A stretch of 64,000 nucleotides of DNA from JAWKUK01 sp041398605 (GCA_041398605.1 JAWKUK010000006.1:1-64000), one strand, 5' to 3'; counted from the stretch's first letter, positions 25,267-34,567 are shown. Made by a program: numbers and translations. Notes: generated by a model not told the origin, from the letters alone.

Positions 25267-26842
25267 ATGCGCCCCTTCGCCCTCGTCACCTCCATCGCGC
25301 TCGCCAGCTCCATCGCGCTCGCATTGGCGCCCTCCGCCACGGCGCAGCGCTTGCCATCGGTCCCGGTGCCCGCGGGCAACCCGCTGACGGAGGCCAAGGT
25401 GCGCCTCGGGCAAACCCTCTTCTGGGATGAGCAGCTGTCGTCGGACGCGACCGTCGCCTGCGGCACGTGCCACCTGCCTGAGGCTGGCGGCAACGACCCG
25501 CGCGCTTGGGTCGACGCCGACGCCGCGCGACACCCTGGGCTCGATGGGATCTTCGGCACCGAGGACGACCGCTTCGGCTCGCCGGGCGTGCGCCGCCGCG
25601 ACCGCGCTCGCCAGGGCTTCACAGACGCGCTCTTCGGCGACGCCGTGCAGGTCACCCACCGGCGCCCGCGCTCGAACATCGGCGCAGCGTTCTTCACCTC
25701 GCTCTTCTGGGACGCGCGCGCGAACGACGTCTTAATCGACCCCGAGAGCGGCGACGAGGTGCTCGCCTGGTCGGCGGCCCTCGAGGTACAGAGCCTCGCG
25801 CCGATCATGAACGACGTCGAGATGGCGCACGAGGGGCGCAACTGGGCGGACGTTGCGCTGACGCTCTTGCGCGCGAAGCCGCTCGCGCTCTCGCCGGAGG
25901 TGCCGGCCCGACTGTCTGAGTGGATCGCGGGGCGCAGCTATCCGCAGCTCTTCAGAAGAGGCCTTCGGCAACGCCGACCTCACGCCCGCGCAGATCGCGA
26001 TGGCGCTGGCGAGCTACCAGCGCACGCTCATTCCGGACCAGGCGCCGATCGTGACCAACGACCCGCGCTTGACGGACCTCGAGCTCTCAGGCTTGCGCGT
26101 CTTCCGCCGTTCGGGCTGCGCGGAGTGCCACGACCATCGCCGCGGTCTGTTCACCGACCAGACGTTTCACTTCATCGGCGTCGCGCCCGTCGAGGCCGAC
26201 GCAGGGCTGGCCGCGATCTCGGGCGATGACTCCGACGCCGGGCTGTTCTTGACGCCGTCGTTGCTGAACATCGAGCTCCAAGGGCCGTACTTCCATGACG
26301 GCTCGAAGCAGAACCTTGAAGACGTCATCGAGTTCTACGACCGCGGCGGAGACTTCGGCTCGCGCCGTGAGCGGGAGATCTCGCCGCTGCGCCTGTCTGC
26401 GGAGGACAAGCGCGCGCTCGCCGCGTTCCTCCGGCGGCCGTTGACCGACCCGCGGGTGCGCGCAGCGACCGGGCCGTTCGAGCGGCCGCTGCTCTCGACC
26501 GAGCGGAATGGTCGCTATCGAGCGCCGGTGCGCGGCTTCTCAGGGCCCGGCGGGCGCGCGCTGCCCGCGACGGCGGTCGTCCTAGAGACCCGCGCGGGGA
26601 ACGCGTTTGCCGCGTTCCTGCCGGGCCACGCGTCGCTCTTGTCCGATGGCCGCGCCCGATGGCGGTTGGTGTTCACCTTGCCTGCGACGGACCTCGCGCA
26701 GCTCGAGTTCATGTTGCCGTCGGTGTTGCCGGACGATCCGGCGCTCATCGGCGAGGGTTTTCTCGCGGACCTGCACACGCTCGAGAGCGACCTCGTCCAA
26801 CGCGGCACGCTCGTCGTCGCCGTGGAGAACTTGCTGCGCTGA
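25267..26842 (+). pseudogene. Di-haem cytochrome c peroxidase (MauG/CcpA family) interrupted by a frameshift
   Basis: A periplasmic di-haem peroxidase-type protein. Signal peptide: MRPFALVTSIALASSIALAL, with a tandem SIALA. The first haem site is CGTCH (residues 65-69), followed by family segments SNIGAAFFTSLFWDARAND and LAPIMNDVEMAHEG. At 25954 an extra A (TTC-A-GAAGAG) shifts the frame. Read in frame 1 to 25953 and then in frame 2 from 25955, the protein continues normally: EEAFGNADLTPAQIAMALAS, the second haem site CAECH, and LTPSLLNIELQGPYFHDGS. A ~130-residue extension ends at 26842. Without correction translation stops at 26229 after ~320 residues and lacks the second haem. This is either a genuine pseudogene or a sequencing error. 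Confidence 0.85.
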
Positions 26843-26850
26843 GCGCGCGC

Positions 26851-28710
26851 ATGGCGGCCAGAGCGTTCACGACGCGCGCACGCGCGACCGGCGCGAAGCA
26901 CCTCACCGCGCTGCTCCTCGTGTGCGGTGCGTCTGGAGGATGCGGCCTGAGCCGGGTCTTCACGCCCTTCGCGCCGTCCGAAGTTGGGGCGGGCGAGCGC
27001 TTGGATCGCAGGCTCAATGAGCTGTGGTTGGAGCAGCTCGATCGCTCTCCGGCGCTACGCATCCAGCTCGGAGAGGTCCGCTCCGCTGAAGACGCGAAGT
27101 CACCCGACGCGCGCGACGGCGACAGGGAGCGCCGAGACGCGCTTGCATTGATCGAGCGCGCCCTCGCCGCGCTCCAGCGCGACTTCGACGCACGGGGGCT
27201 CTCGCCGGAGGACGCGCGCTTCCTGGACCGCACCGTACGTGTCCTGCGCCGAGAGGCCACGTCGCTTGGGCACGACGAGCCGCCGCGACCGCACGCTTGG
27301 GCGGGGGTCGCGGTCACTGCGCCCTCCAACATCGCGCGGCTCCACCCCGCGCGACGCGTCGAAGACCTCCGTCGTTGGACGCTGCGCCTCTCGACGCTCG
27401 CGCACGCGATCGACGCCGAGACGGCGCGCGTGCGCGGAGGGCTCGGCGCCGCGCGCTTGCCGCGGCCGATCCTCGAAGCGACGCTGGAGACCCTGACCGC
27501 GCTCGGGAGCGGCGCCGAGCGCGATCCGCTGCTCGCGCCCTTCATGGACGCCGTGAAGCGCTTGCCTGCATCCGCGCAAGAGAGCCTGCAGCGGCGCGCG
27601 CGGCAGGTCGTCCGTGACGAGGTGCGCCCCGCCTACGGGCGGCTCATCGCGGCGCTGGAGTCGGTGCGCGGACGAACCGGCGAAGACTGTGGCGCGTGGC
27701 GCTCGCCGGACCTCGAGGCCGAGTGGCTCGCGCGCCTGGCCGACGCGGCTGGCGCGGACTACGAGCCGTTTGCGCTCTACGAGCTCGGCCGCGCCGAGGT
27801 CCAGCGGCTCCATGAGCGCTTGGGCGCGTTCGCCCCAGACCCGCGCGACCTGAGCGGCTGGTTCGACGAGCTCCGTGAGTCACCGAGCGCGGCGCCCGGC
27901 TACGCGCTCGGGGTTCGCCCCGCGCAAGAGCTGTGGGGCTACGTGTACCCGGCGCTCGAGGGCCTCGTGGCCGGCGCGACCGCGGACGTCCCCGAGGTCA
28001 GCCTCGCGGAGTCGTGGGAGTGGCCGCGCGGCCGCTGGTCGCCGTTCTTTCCAGGGACGGAAGACAGCGCGCGCAGGCCCCGCGTCCTGGTCCCGCGAGA
28101 AGACGACCCGCGTATGCCGCGTTGGATGCGCGAGGTGCGCGTGCTGCGCTATGGCCTGCCCGGTCGCGCGCTCTATGAGCAGCTCGTGACGAGCGCGGTC
28201 GTGCCGCGCTTGCTCGCGCACGCGGCCGAGGACGCGCACGCCGAGGGTTGGAGCCTCTGGGTCACGCTCGACGCGCTTGAGACGCTCCCCGAGCTCGAGC
28301 GCGACGGAGGCTTCGCGCGTATCGCGACGGAGCTCGTCGAGGCGGCAGCCCTCGTGACGGACATCGGGCTCCACGAGCGGCGCTGGACGCGGCTGCAGGC
28401 CGTCGACTACCTGCGTGAAGCGACGCCGCTGCCGATCGCGCTCGCGGAGGACCTCGCGCTGCGCATCGCCGCGGAGCCCGGGCGCGCTGCAGCGCCGTTC
28501 CTCGGCCTCGTGAAGCTGCGTGGCCTCGAGCGGCGCGCTGCGAGCGCGCTCGGGGCAGGCTTCGATCGGGCCCCGTTCCGACGCGCGTTGGTCGACGAGG
28601 GCCCGCTCGCGCCGGACGAGCTCGATGACCGCACAGAGCGCTGGATCGAGGCGCAACGGCGCCAAGCAGCCGTCGAAGGCGTACGCAACGCCATCGCCGC
28701 GCGCCGTTGA
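26851..28710 (+). CDS. DUF885-family lipoprotein with a degenerate metallopeptidase-like motif
   Basis: A 619-aa exported protein, probably a lipoprotein (LTALLLVCGASGGC, Cys as lipid-attachment site). The long helical body and the order of motifs fit DUF885: ALRIQLGEVRSAED near the N-terminus, ARLADAAGADYEPFALYELG, and LVTDIGLHERRWTRLQAVDYL near the C-terminus. In typical members an HEAxPGHHxQ motif and EGWxxY carry the predicted metal site. Here the first reads LRYGLPGRALYEQ, without either His, while AEGWSLWV keeps EGW. Hydrolase activity is therefore doubtful. It begins 8 bp after the cytochrome gene, suggesting cotranscription. Confidence 0.75.
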   Translation: MAARAFTTRARATGAKHLTALLLVCGASGGCGLSRVFTPFAPSEVGAGERLDRRLNELWLEQLDRSPALRIQLGEVRSAEDAKSPDARDGDRERRDALALIERALAALQRDFDARGLSPEDARFLDRTVRVLRREATSLGHDEPPRPHAWAGVAVTAPSNIARLHPARRVEDLRRWTLRLSTLAHAIDAETARVRGGLGAARLPRPILEATLETLTALGSGAERDPLLAPFMDAVKRLPASAQESLQRRARQVVRDEVRPAYGRLIAALESVRGRTGEDCGAWRSPDLEAEWLARLADAAGADYEPFALYELGRAEVQRLHERLGAFAPDPRDLSGWFDELRESPSAAPGYALGVRPAQELWGYVYPALEGLVAGATADVPEVSLAESWEWPRGRWSPFFPGTEDSARRPRVLVPREDDPRMPRWMREVRVLRYGLPGRALYEQLVTSAVVPRLLAHAAEDAHAEGWSLWVTLDALETLPELERDGGFARIATELVEAAALVTDIGLHERRWTRLQAVDYLREATPLPIALAEDLALRIAAEPGRAAAPFLGLVKLRGLERRAASALGAGFDRAPFRRALVDEGPLAPDELDDRTERWIEAQRRQAAVEGVRNAIAARR

Positions 28711-28722
28711 CACGCGAGCACC

Positions 28723-28859
28723 GGGCTCGCGCTGCACAGGGCTCGGGCTGCAGAGGGCTCGCGCTGCACAGGGCTTGCGCTGCACAGGGCTTGCGCTGCA
28801 CAGGGCTTGCGCTGCACAGGGCTTGCGCTGCACAGGGCTCGCGCTGCACAGGGCTTGCG
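28723..28859. repeat. Intergenic minisatellite, 16-bp unit
   Basis: About 8.5 tandem copies of GGGCT(C/T)GCGCTGCACA, most identical, starting 13 bp after the DUF885 stop and ending 44 bp before the next start codon. The 16-bp unit is not a multiple of three, so it is not a coding repeat. Confidence 0.95.
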
Positions 28860-28903
28860 AACCGGCGGCCCGAGGGTGGCGCCGACGCGCGCGAGCGCGG
28901 ACG

Positions 28904-31282
28904 ATGGTGCGCATGGTCCTCCACGTCGGCTCACTCGCGCTCGCGCTCTTCACGACCCTCTGCGGCGGCGGCACGCGCGGTCCACAGCTCCCCCCAGGCC
29001 ACACGGGCAGCCAGCAGGCGGCGGGCGGCGCCCCCGTTGGGCCCGCGCGCACCGACGATGAGGCCGCGCGCCTGCGCGTCGCGCTCGACGCGGCCTCCGG
29101 CGCGATCGAAGCTGCGATCGCGGCCCGCTCGATCCCCGGCGCGGTGCTGATCGTCGGGCGCGGCGACGAGGTCCTGCACCGGGCCGCGTACGGCAACCGC
29201 GCGGTGGCGCCGGAGCCCGAGCCCATGACGATCGACACCGTGTTCGACCTCGCGTCGTTGACGAAGGTCGTCGCCACCGCCACGAGCGTCGTCAAGCTGA
29301 TCGACGAGGGCCGGGTCGCGCTGGACGCGCCGGTCGCGCGCTACCTGCCCGCCTTTGGGGCGAACGGCAAGGACCTCGTCACCGTCGAGCAGCTCCTGAC
29401 GCACGTCGGCGGGCTGATCCCCGACAACGCGCTCGGCGACTACAGAGACGGCCCGGCGGCCGCTTGGGAGCGGATCTTCGCCCTAGGCTTGCGGTCACAG
29501 CCGGGCGAGAAGTTCGCCTATACCGACGTCGGCTTCATCGTGCTCGGCGAGCTCGTCCACGCCGTGGATGGGAGGACGCTCGACACTTTCGCGCGCGAGG
29601 AGGTCTTCGAGCCGCTCGGAATGCGCGACACGACGTACCTGCCGGGCGCGAGCCTCGCAGCGCGCGCGGCGCCGACCGAACAGCGCGCAGGCCGTTGGAT
29701 GCGCGGCGAAGTGCACGACCCGAGGGCTTTCCTGCTCGGCGGCGTCGCCGGCCACGCTGGGCTCTTCTCGACGGCGGACGACGTGGCACGGTTCTGTCGC
29801 GCGATCCTCGCGGGCGGGGCGCTCGACGGGCGCCGCGTGCTCTCCGAAGCAGCGGTGCGCGACATGACGCGGCCGCGCTGGCTCGCGAACCGTAAGGACG
29901 CGCGGGGCCTCGGCTTCGACATCGACACGGGCTACTCCGGCCCGCGGGGCACGCGCTTCCCGCGCGACGCCTCGTTCGGGCATACGGGGTTCACAGGGAC
30001 GTGCTTCTGGCTCGACCCCGAGACCGGAGGCTACTTCGTGTTGCTCGCGAACCGCGTGCACCCCGACGGCAAAGGCGACACGGGGCCGCTGCGCAGGCAG
30101 GTCTCGAACGCCATCGGCGAGTGGTTCCATCCCACGCCGGCGCTGCGCGGCGTGCAAACGGGGATCGACGTGCTCGCGGCGGAGGATTGCGCGCGGCTCA
30201 CCGGCAAGAAGGTCGGCCTGATCACCAACATCACGGGCCGAACACGCGCTGGCCGCCGCACGATCGATGTGCTGCACGACTCGCCGAACGTGGACCTCGT
30301 GCGGATCTTCTCGCCGGAGCACGGGCTGTATGCGGCGCTCGAAGGCCATGTCGGCGACGCCAAGGACGAGGCCACGGGCCTGCCCGTCGCGAGCCTCTAC
30401 GGCGAGACACGCCAGCCGACCGCGGAGATGCTGGCCGGCCTGGACGCCGTGGTCTTCGACATCCAGGACGTCGGCGTCCGCTACTACACCTACCCCTCGA
30501 CCCTCGGGCTGACGATGCAAGCGTGCGCTGCGCACGGCGTCGAGGTCATCGTGCTCGACCGGCCGAACCCGATCACGGGGACGCGCGTGGCAGGCCCGTT
30601 GACGGACGCGAACCGCCTCTCGTTCATCGGGTGGAGGCCGATGCCGGTCGCGCACGGGATGACGGTCGGCGAGCTGGCGCGCATGTTCCAGCGCGAGTGG
30701 GGCGGCATCGACTGCGAGCTCTCCGTCGTCCCCCTCGAGGGTTGGCGCCGCGACATGTGGTGGGAGCAAACGGGCCTCACTTGGATCAACCCGTCGCCGA
30801 ACATGCGGAACCCGACGCAGGCGGTGCTCTATCCGTGCATCGGGCTGCTGGAGGGCGCGAACCTGTCGGTCGGGCGCGGTACGGACGAGCCGTTCGAGCG
30901 CTTCGGGGCCCCGTGGATCGACGGGGTCGCGCTCGCGAGCGCGTTGAATCAGGCGCCGGAGTGCGCGGGGCTCGCGTTTACCCCGCTCGAGTTCACACCG
31001 ACGACGGCGAAGTTCGAGGGCGAGCTCTGCCGAGGCGTGCACGTCACCGTGGTCGATCGCGGCGCGCTGCGCCCGGTCGAGGCAGGCCTCGCCATGGTCT
31101 GGCACCTGAACCGCATGTTCAGCGCGGACTTCGACCTCGCGGCCGCTGACACACGGCTCTTGTCACGCGGCACCTGGGAGGCCCTGGTCACAGCACCCAC
31201 GCCCGGCGCGATCGCGTCGACCTGGAGCGCTGACGTCGCGGCCTTCATCGAGCAGCGCAGGCCCTACTTGTTGTACGACTGA
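28904..31282 (+). CDS. Serine hydrolase (beta-lactamase class C fold) fused to DUF1343 (NamZ-like)
   Basis: A 792-aa fusion, probably a lipoprotein (SLALALFTTLC). Residues ~50-410 are a class C beta-lactamase/esterase-type domain with the nucleophile in DLASLTKVVA (Ser118, Lys121), Tyr in FAYTDVGFIVLG, and HTG in SFGHTGFTGT. Residues ~415-792 are DUF1343, whose characterised members are exo-beta-N-acetylmuramidases: KVGLITNITGRTRAG, IFSPEHGLYAALEGHVGDAK, YGETRQPTAEML, FDIQDVGVRYYTYPSTL, PNPITGTRVAGPL. The pairing suggests peptidoglycan or muropeptide recycling outside the cytoplasm. ATG 28904 precedes the lipoprotein signal; the frame is open upstream through the minisatellite. Confidence 0.9.
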   Translation: MVRMVLHVGSLALALFTTLCGGGTRGPQLPPGHTGSQQAAGGAPVGPARTDDEAARLRVALDAASGAIEAAIAARSIPGAVLIVGRGDEVLHRAAYGNRAVAPEPEPMTIDTVFDLASLTKVVATATSVVKLIDEGRVALDAPVARYLPAFGANGKDLVTVEQLLTHVGGLIPDNALGDYRDGPAAAWERIFALGLRSQPGEKFAYTDVGFIVLGELVHAVDGRTLDTFAREEVFEPLGMRDTTYLPGASLAARAAPTEQRAGRWMRGEVHDPRAFLLGGVAGHAGLFSTADDVARFCRAILAGGALDGRRVLSEAAVRDMTRPRWLANRKDARGLGFDIDTGYSGPRGTRFPRDASFGHTGFTGTCFWLDPETGGYFVLLANRVHPDGKGDTGPLRRQVSNAIGEWFHPTPALRGVQTGIDVLAAEDCARLTGKKVGLITNITGRTRAGRRTIDVLHDSPNVDLVRIFSPEHGLYAALEGHVGDAKDEATGLPVASLYGETRQPTAEMLAGLDAVVFDIQDVGVRYYTYPSTLGLTMQACAAHGVEVIVLDRPNPITGTRVAGPLTDANRLSFIGWRPMPVAHGMTVGELARMFQREWGGIDCELSVVPLEGWRRDMWWEQTGLTWINPSPNMRNPTQAVLYPCIGLLEGANLSVGRGTDEPFERFGAPWIDGVALASALNQAPECAGLAFTPLEFTPTTAKFEGELCRGVHVTVVDRGALRPVEAGLAMVWHLNRMFSADFDLAAADTRLLSRGTWEALVTAPTPGAIASTWSADVAAFIEQRRPYLLYD

Positions 31283-31383
31283 GCCCCCATTCTCGGGCGC
31301 TTTGCTCAGCTCGATACAATCCAAACGCCGCGTCATTCCGCGGTCATTCACGCTGGAAAAGCGCGGTCTAAGGTCGTGAACGT

Positions 31384-31405
31384 GCGGGGCTCGCGTGAGC
31401 CCCGC
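31384..31405 (+). promoter_or_regulatory. Hairpin in the leader of the gene at 31435
   Basis: GCGGGGCTC pairs perfectly with GAGCCCCGC around a GCGT loop, 29 bp before the start codon. A -10-like TACAAT lies at 31315-31320, so the hairpin would be within the 5' UTR. It could also terminate the preceding gene's transcript. Confidence 0.45.
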
Positions 31406-31434
31406 CAGAGCCACGGCCCAAGACCACGTTGACC

Positions 31435-32361
31435 ATGCAGACTTTGCGTCCCGTACGAACGTCCGTTTTCCTCATCTTCGGCGCGCTCGCGTTGCGCGCG
31501 AGCGCGACTGCGCAGATCGCGCCTTGCGCCGAGCAGGCCCGCATCGCGCAAACCGCGGGCGTGCTCGAGGCACAAGCGGATCTCCAGAAGGCGCTGGCGA
31601 TCCACCAGAACATCCTCGACCCCCAAGAGCGCCACGACGCCCTCGTCGAATCCTTCGGCGAATACCTCGATGAGCTCGCGCTCGTCGACGAGCAATACGA
31701 AGGCCGCCTCGCCGTCTGCTCGCGCCTCGGCGGCGGCGTCTATGCCCCAGACATCGACCCCCAGGACTTTGTTGCGGTGATCGACAACCCGTTCATGCCG
31801 CTGCTGCCTGGCGCTCGACGTAGCTACCGCAAGGTCGAGCCCAACGGGGTGGTTGAGACGATCGAGATCGAGGTGCTCACCGAGACACGCGAGATCCTCG
31901 GAGTGGCGTGCACGGTCGTCCGCGATATTGCCATGGAGAATGGCGTCGTCATCGAAGAGACGCTCGACTACTACGCGCAGGACACCGACGGCAACGTCTG
32001 GTACTTCGGCGAGCTCGCGATGAACTTCGAGGACGGCTACCTGCATGACCTCGACGGTTCGTGGATCGGCGGCGAAGACGGCGCACAGCCCGGGATCCTG
32101 ATGCAGGCCACGCCGCAGGTCGGCACGGTCTATCGTCAAGAGTTCTTCCTGGGGGAGGCCGAGGACACCGCCGGGATCGTCGCGCTCGGCGTGCAAGCCC
32201 AAGTGCCGTACGGCACGTTCGGAGGGTGCTTAGTGACACACGATTTCTCGCCGGTGGACCCGGGGTTGCTCGAGCAGAAGTACTACGCGCCAGGGATCGG
32301 CGTCGTGCTCGAGATCAACCTCGTCGACGGGGCGCGGCTGGAGCTGATGTCGGTGCAGTGA
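31435..32361 (+). CDS. Secreted protein of unknown function
   Basis: A 308-aa exported protein. Signal peptide: MQTLRPVRTSVFLIFGALAL, cleavage near ATAQ. A helical segment with two Cys follows (APCAEQARIAQTA, LAVCSRLGG; residues ~28-98). Then comes a beta-rich domain: DFVAVIDNPFMPLLPGARRS, VLGVACTVVRDIAMENGVVI, TLDYYAQDTDGNVWYFGELA, IGVVLEINLVDGARLELMS. This domain is common in secreted planctomycete and actinobacterial proteins, but I know no activity for it. ATG 31435 was preferred over the TTG at 31429. It converges on the histidine kinase gene with a 20-bp gap. Confidence 0.8.
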   Translation: MQTLRPVRTSVFLIFGALALRASATAQIAPCAEQARIAQTAGVLEAQADLQKALAIHQNILDPQERHDALVESFGEYLDELALVDEQYEGRLAVCSRLGGGVYAPDIDPQDFVAVIDNPFMPLLPGARRSYRKVEPNGVVETIEIEVLTETREILGVACTVVRDIAMENGVVIEETLDYYAQDTDGNVWYFGELAMNFEDGYLHDLDGSWIGGEDGAQPGILMQATPQVGTVYRQEFFLGEAEDTAGIVALGVQAQVPYGTFGGCLVTHDFSPVDPGLLEQKYYAPGIGVVLEINLVDGARLELMSVQ

Positions 32362-32381
32362 CCGCGCGACGCTCAGGGTGC

Positions 32382-33794
32382 CTACGCGCTGTCGCTGCGC
32401 GGCACCCGGAGCTCGGCGATGAAAGAGGCGCCCTCGCGACGCACGCGGAGGTCCATTCCAGATGCCTCTGAGAGGGCGCGTGACAGAGGCAGGCCGAGCC
32501 CAGAGTGCTCTGGGCCACGCTTAGAAGAGTAGAAGGGTTCGAAGACTCGTCCGAGCTCGAGGTCCACGTCGTCCTCGAGCTCATTTCGGAGCAAGAGCAC
32601 AAGCGCCTGCGGCTCCACAGTGACCTGCACTTCGACGGTCGTACCTTGGCGAGCATGCCCCGCTGCGTTCTGCACGAGGTTCGCGAGCACGAGGGCCAAC
32701 GGCCGCTCAGGAACAGACACCTCGCACGGCCCCGATGGAGCGCGCCGGAGCGTGACTTGGCGCGACGTGGCGATCGGGCCTGCGCCGCGCAGCGCGGCGT
32801 CCAGCGCGCCGCTGAACTCGGTTTGGCCCAGGCCGTGCTCTCGCGCCTGTTCATCCCGCCAGAGCCTCAAGAGCGTCGAGATCGTGCGCTCCATCTCGAG
32901 CGCGATGGCGTGGGCGTCACGCACCGTGCCGCGCAGGCCCTCGACGTCCTCTTCACTCCTGAGCGCGACCTCGGCGACGAGCCGCAGCTCGGCGATCGGG
33001 GTCCGCAGCTCGTGCGCGATGTTGCTAGAGAGGCGACGCTCGCGCTCGAAGGCGAGCGCCAGGCGCTGCAGCATGCCCTCGACGTTCGCCGCGATGGGCT
33101 GCAGCTCCACGGGAGCGACGAGGCCGGAGAGCTGCGGCGCGTCGTCAGGGCGGCAGATCTGGCCAAGCCGTTCGGAGAAGGCGGTGATCGGCGCGAGCCC
33201 GCGCGCCAGCGTGAGCCTTACGACCACGACGCTCCCGAGGGCGAACAGCGCGTCCGCGGCCAGCATCCACATCAGCATCCGCGCGCGCGCCGCAGCGAGC
33301 TCGTGCGTATCCGTCGCGACCGTCACCGCGACATCGCGACGGTTCGCGGTCCGCCCGTCCTCGGACTCGCGCTCGTACTCGTGGATCGGCAGCGCGAGCG
33401 AGATCACCCGACCTGCGCGGCCGTCCGGCAGGTCCAGCGCGGCGAGCTGCGGCGCGTCGGTCGCCAAGCTCGGCAGCGGTAGGTCCCCGTCACCGAGCGA
33501 GCCCGACCGTTCGAGCACGCCGCCGCCCTCGCCGAGGATCCAAAGCTGGAAATAGTCGGGCGCGTCAGAGCGCGAGTAGGCGGGCATGAGCCCGTCGGCG
33601 AACTCGAGCTCGACATAGGGTCCCTTCTGGACCACCAACGTCGCGAGGGTGCGCACACGCTCATCGAGCTTGGCGTCGAAGGCCTGATCCAGCGCGCGCA
33701 AGCCGACCCACCCGACGGCGCCGTTCAGCGCGCAGAGGAGGCCGCCCAACCCGAACGTGAGCGTACGGGCGGTCGTTGCGCGGATGGACCTCAA
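32382..33794 (-). CDS. Sensor histidine kinase
   Basis: A 470-aa two-component sensor. Membrane helix at ~13-33 (TFGLGGLLCALNGAVGWVG), a periplasmic sensor of about 130 residues, a second helix at ~170-192 (MLMWMLAADALFALGSVVVV), and a HAMP-like linker. The phospho-acceptor His261 is in IAHELRTPIAE, the N-box in LANLVQNAAGHA, and the G-box region in PFYSSKRGPEHSGLGLPLS. It is translated from a TTG that overlaps the TGA of the response regulator gene (TTGA), so regulator and sensor are translationally coupled. The ligand is unknown. Confidence 0.93.
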   Translation of the reverse strand: MRSIRATTARTLTFGLGGLLCALNGAVGWVGLRALDQAFDAKLDERVRTLATLVVQKGPYVELEFADGLMPAYSRSDAPDYFQLWILGEGGGVLERSGSLGDGDLPLPSLATDAPQLAALDLPDGRAGRVISLALPIHEYERESEDGRTANRRDVAVTVATDTHELAAARARMLMWMLAADALFALGSVVVVRLTLARGLAPITAFSERLGQICRPDDAPQLSGLVAPVELQPIAANVEGMLQRLALAFERERRLSSNIAHELRTPIAELRLVAEVALRSEEDVEGLRGTVRDAHAIALEMERTISTLLRLWRDEQAREHGLGQTEFSGALDAALRGAGPIATSRQVTLRRAPSGPCEVSVPERPLALVLANLVQNAAGHARQGTTVEVQVTVEPQALVLLLRNELEDDVDLELGRVFEPFYSSKRGPEHSGLGLPLSRALSEASGMDLRVRREGASFIAELRVPRSDSA

Positions 33795-34567
33795 GCGCCT
33801 CGTGCCCCGCTCTGGTCCTCGCTCTGGTCCTCGCGCGGGTCGTCGCCCGGGTCCTCGCCCTGGGCGGCCTCAGGCAGGTCGGATACCGGCGCAGGCTGCG
33901 GCTCCGCGAGCACATAGCCGAGCCCACGCACGGTCTTGATGTAGGCGCCCCCTCGCTCGCCACCTAGCTTCCGCCGCACGGCATAGATCGCGGCGTCGAC
34001 CGCGTTGCTGTTCGGGAGCCCCGAGAGTCGATAGACGTGGTCTTCGAGCTCCTCGCGCCGAACGATGGCGCCCGCGCGGTGCGCGAGGTACTCGAGCACC
34101 TTGTAGTCACGCGCCGCGAGCTGGAGCGGCTGCCCCTCGAAGGTGACGGTCCTCGCCGAAGTGTCGAGCTGCAGCGCGCCGACCTGCACGATCGAGCTGG
34201 CCTTCCCATAGCGCCGCCGCAACAGCGCCCGGCAACGGACGAGCAGCTCGTCAAAGGCAAAGGGCTTGACGAGATAGTCGTCCGCGCCTGCCTCGAAGCC
34301 CTCGACGACCTGCTCCGTCGCGTCGCGCGCGGTCAGGATGAGCACCGGCACGTCGACCCCCGCAGCGCGGAGCTCGCGCAGGACCTCGAGGCCGCTCAGC
34401 TGGGGCAGCATCACGTCGAGGACCGCCAGGTCGAACGGGTTGCGCCGCAGGAGCGCCAGCGCCTCGCGGCCGTCCATGCTGACGTCCACGCTGTACCCCT
34501 CCTTCGAGAGGCCTTGGCGCAGCGACTCACAGAGCCGCGCGGAGTCTTCGACGACGAGCAGGCGCAT
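33791..34567 (-). CDS. OmpR-family response regulator
   Basis: A 258-aa regulator. Receiver residues 1-115: VVEDSA, phospho-acceptor Asp51 in VLDVMLP, Thr79 in ILTAR, Lys101 in YLVKPF. The winged-helix DNA-binding domain is at ~125-222 (LQLAARDYKVLEYLAHRAG, NAVDAAIYAVRRKLG, IKTVRGLGYVL). The last ~30 residues form an acidic tail made of imperfect four-residue repeats (EDPG/DDPR/EDQS) encoded by a 12-bp DNA repeat, which is atypical for the family. It is the partner of the adjacent kinase. Direct repeats spaced 11 bp at 34613-34630 upstream of its start are a likely autoregulatory site. Confidence 0.95.
   Translation of the reverse strand: MRLLVVEDSARLCESLRQGLSKEGYSVDVSMDGREALALLRRNPFDLAVLDVMLPQLSGLEVLRELRAAGVDVPVLILTARDATEQVVEGFEAGADDYLVKPFAFDELLVRCRALLRRRYGKASSIVQVGALQLDTSARTVTFEGQPLQLAARDYKVLEYLAHRAGAIVRREELEDHVYRLSGLPNSNAVDAAIYAVRRKLGGERGGAYIKTVRGLGYVLAEPQPAPVSDLPEAAQGEDPGDDPREDQSEDQSGARGA

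Noticed and set aside
25930..26000. Programmed frameshift in the di-haem peroxidase gene
   Set aside because: No slippery heptamer or downstream pseudoknot is apparent; a single inserted base explains the break.
28723..28859. Possible CRISPR array
   Set aside because: Units are directly adjacent without spacers, 16 bp long and no cas genes are nearby; it is a simple tandem repeat.
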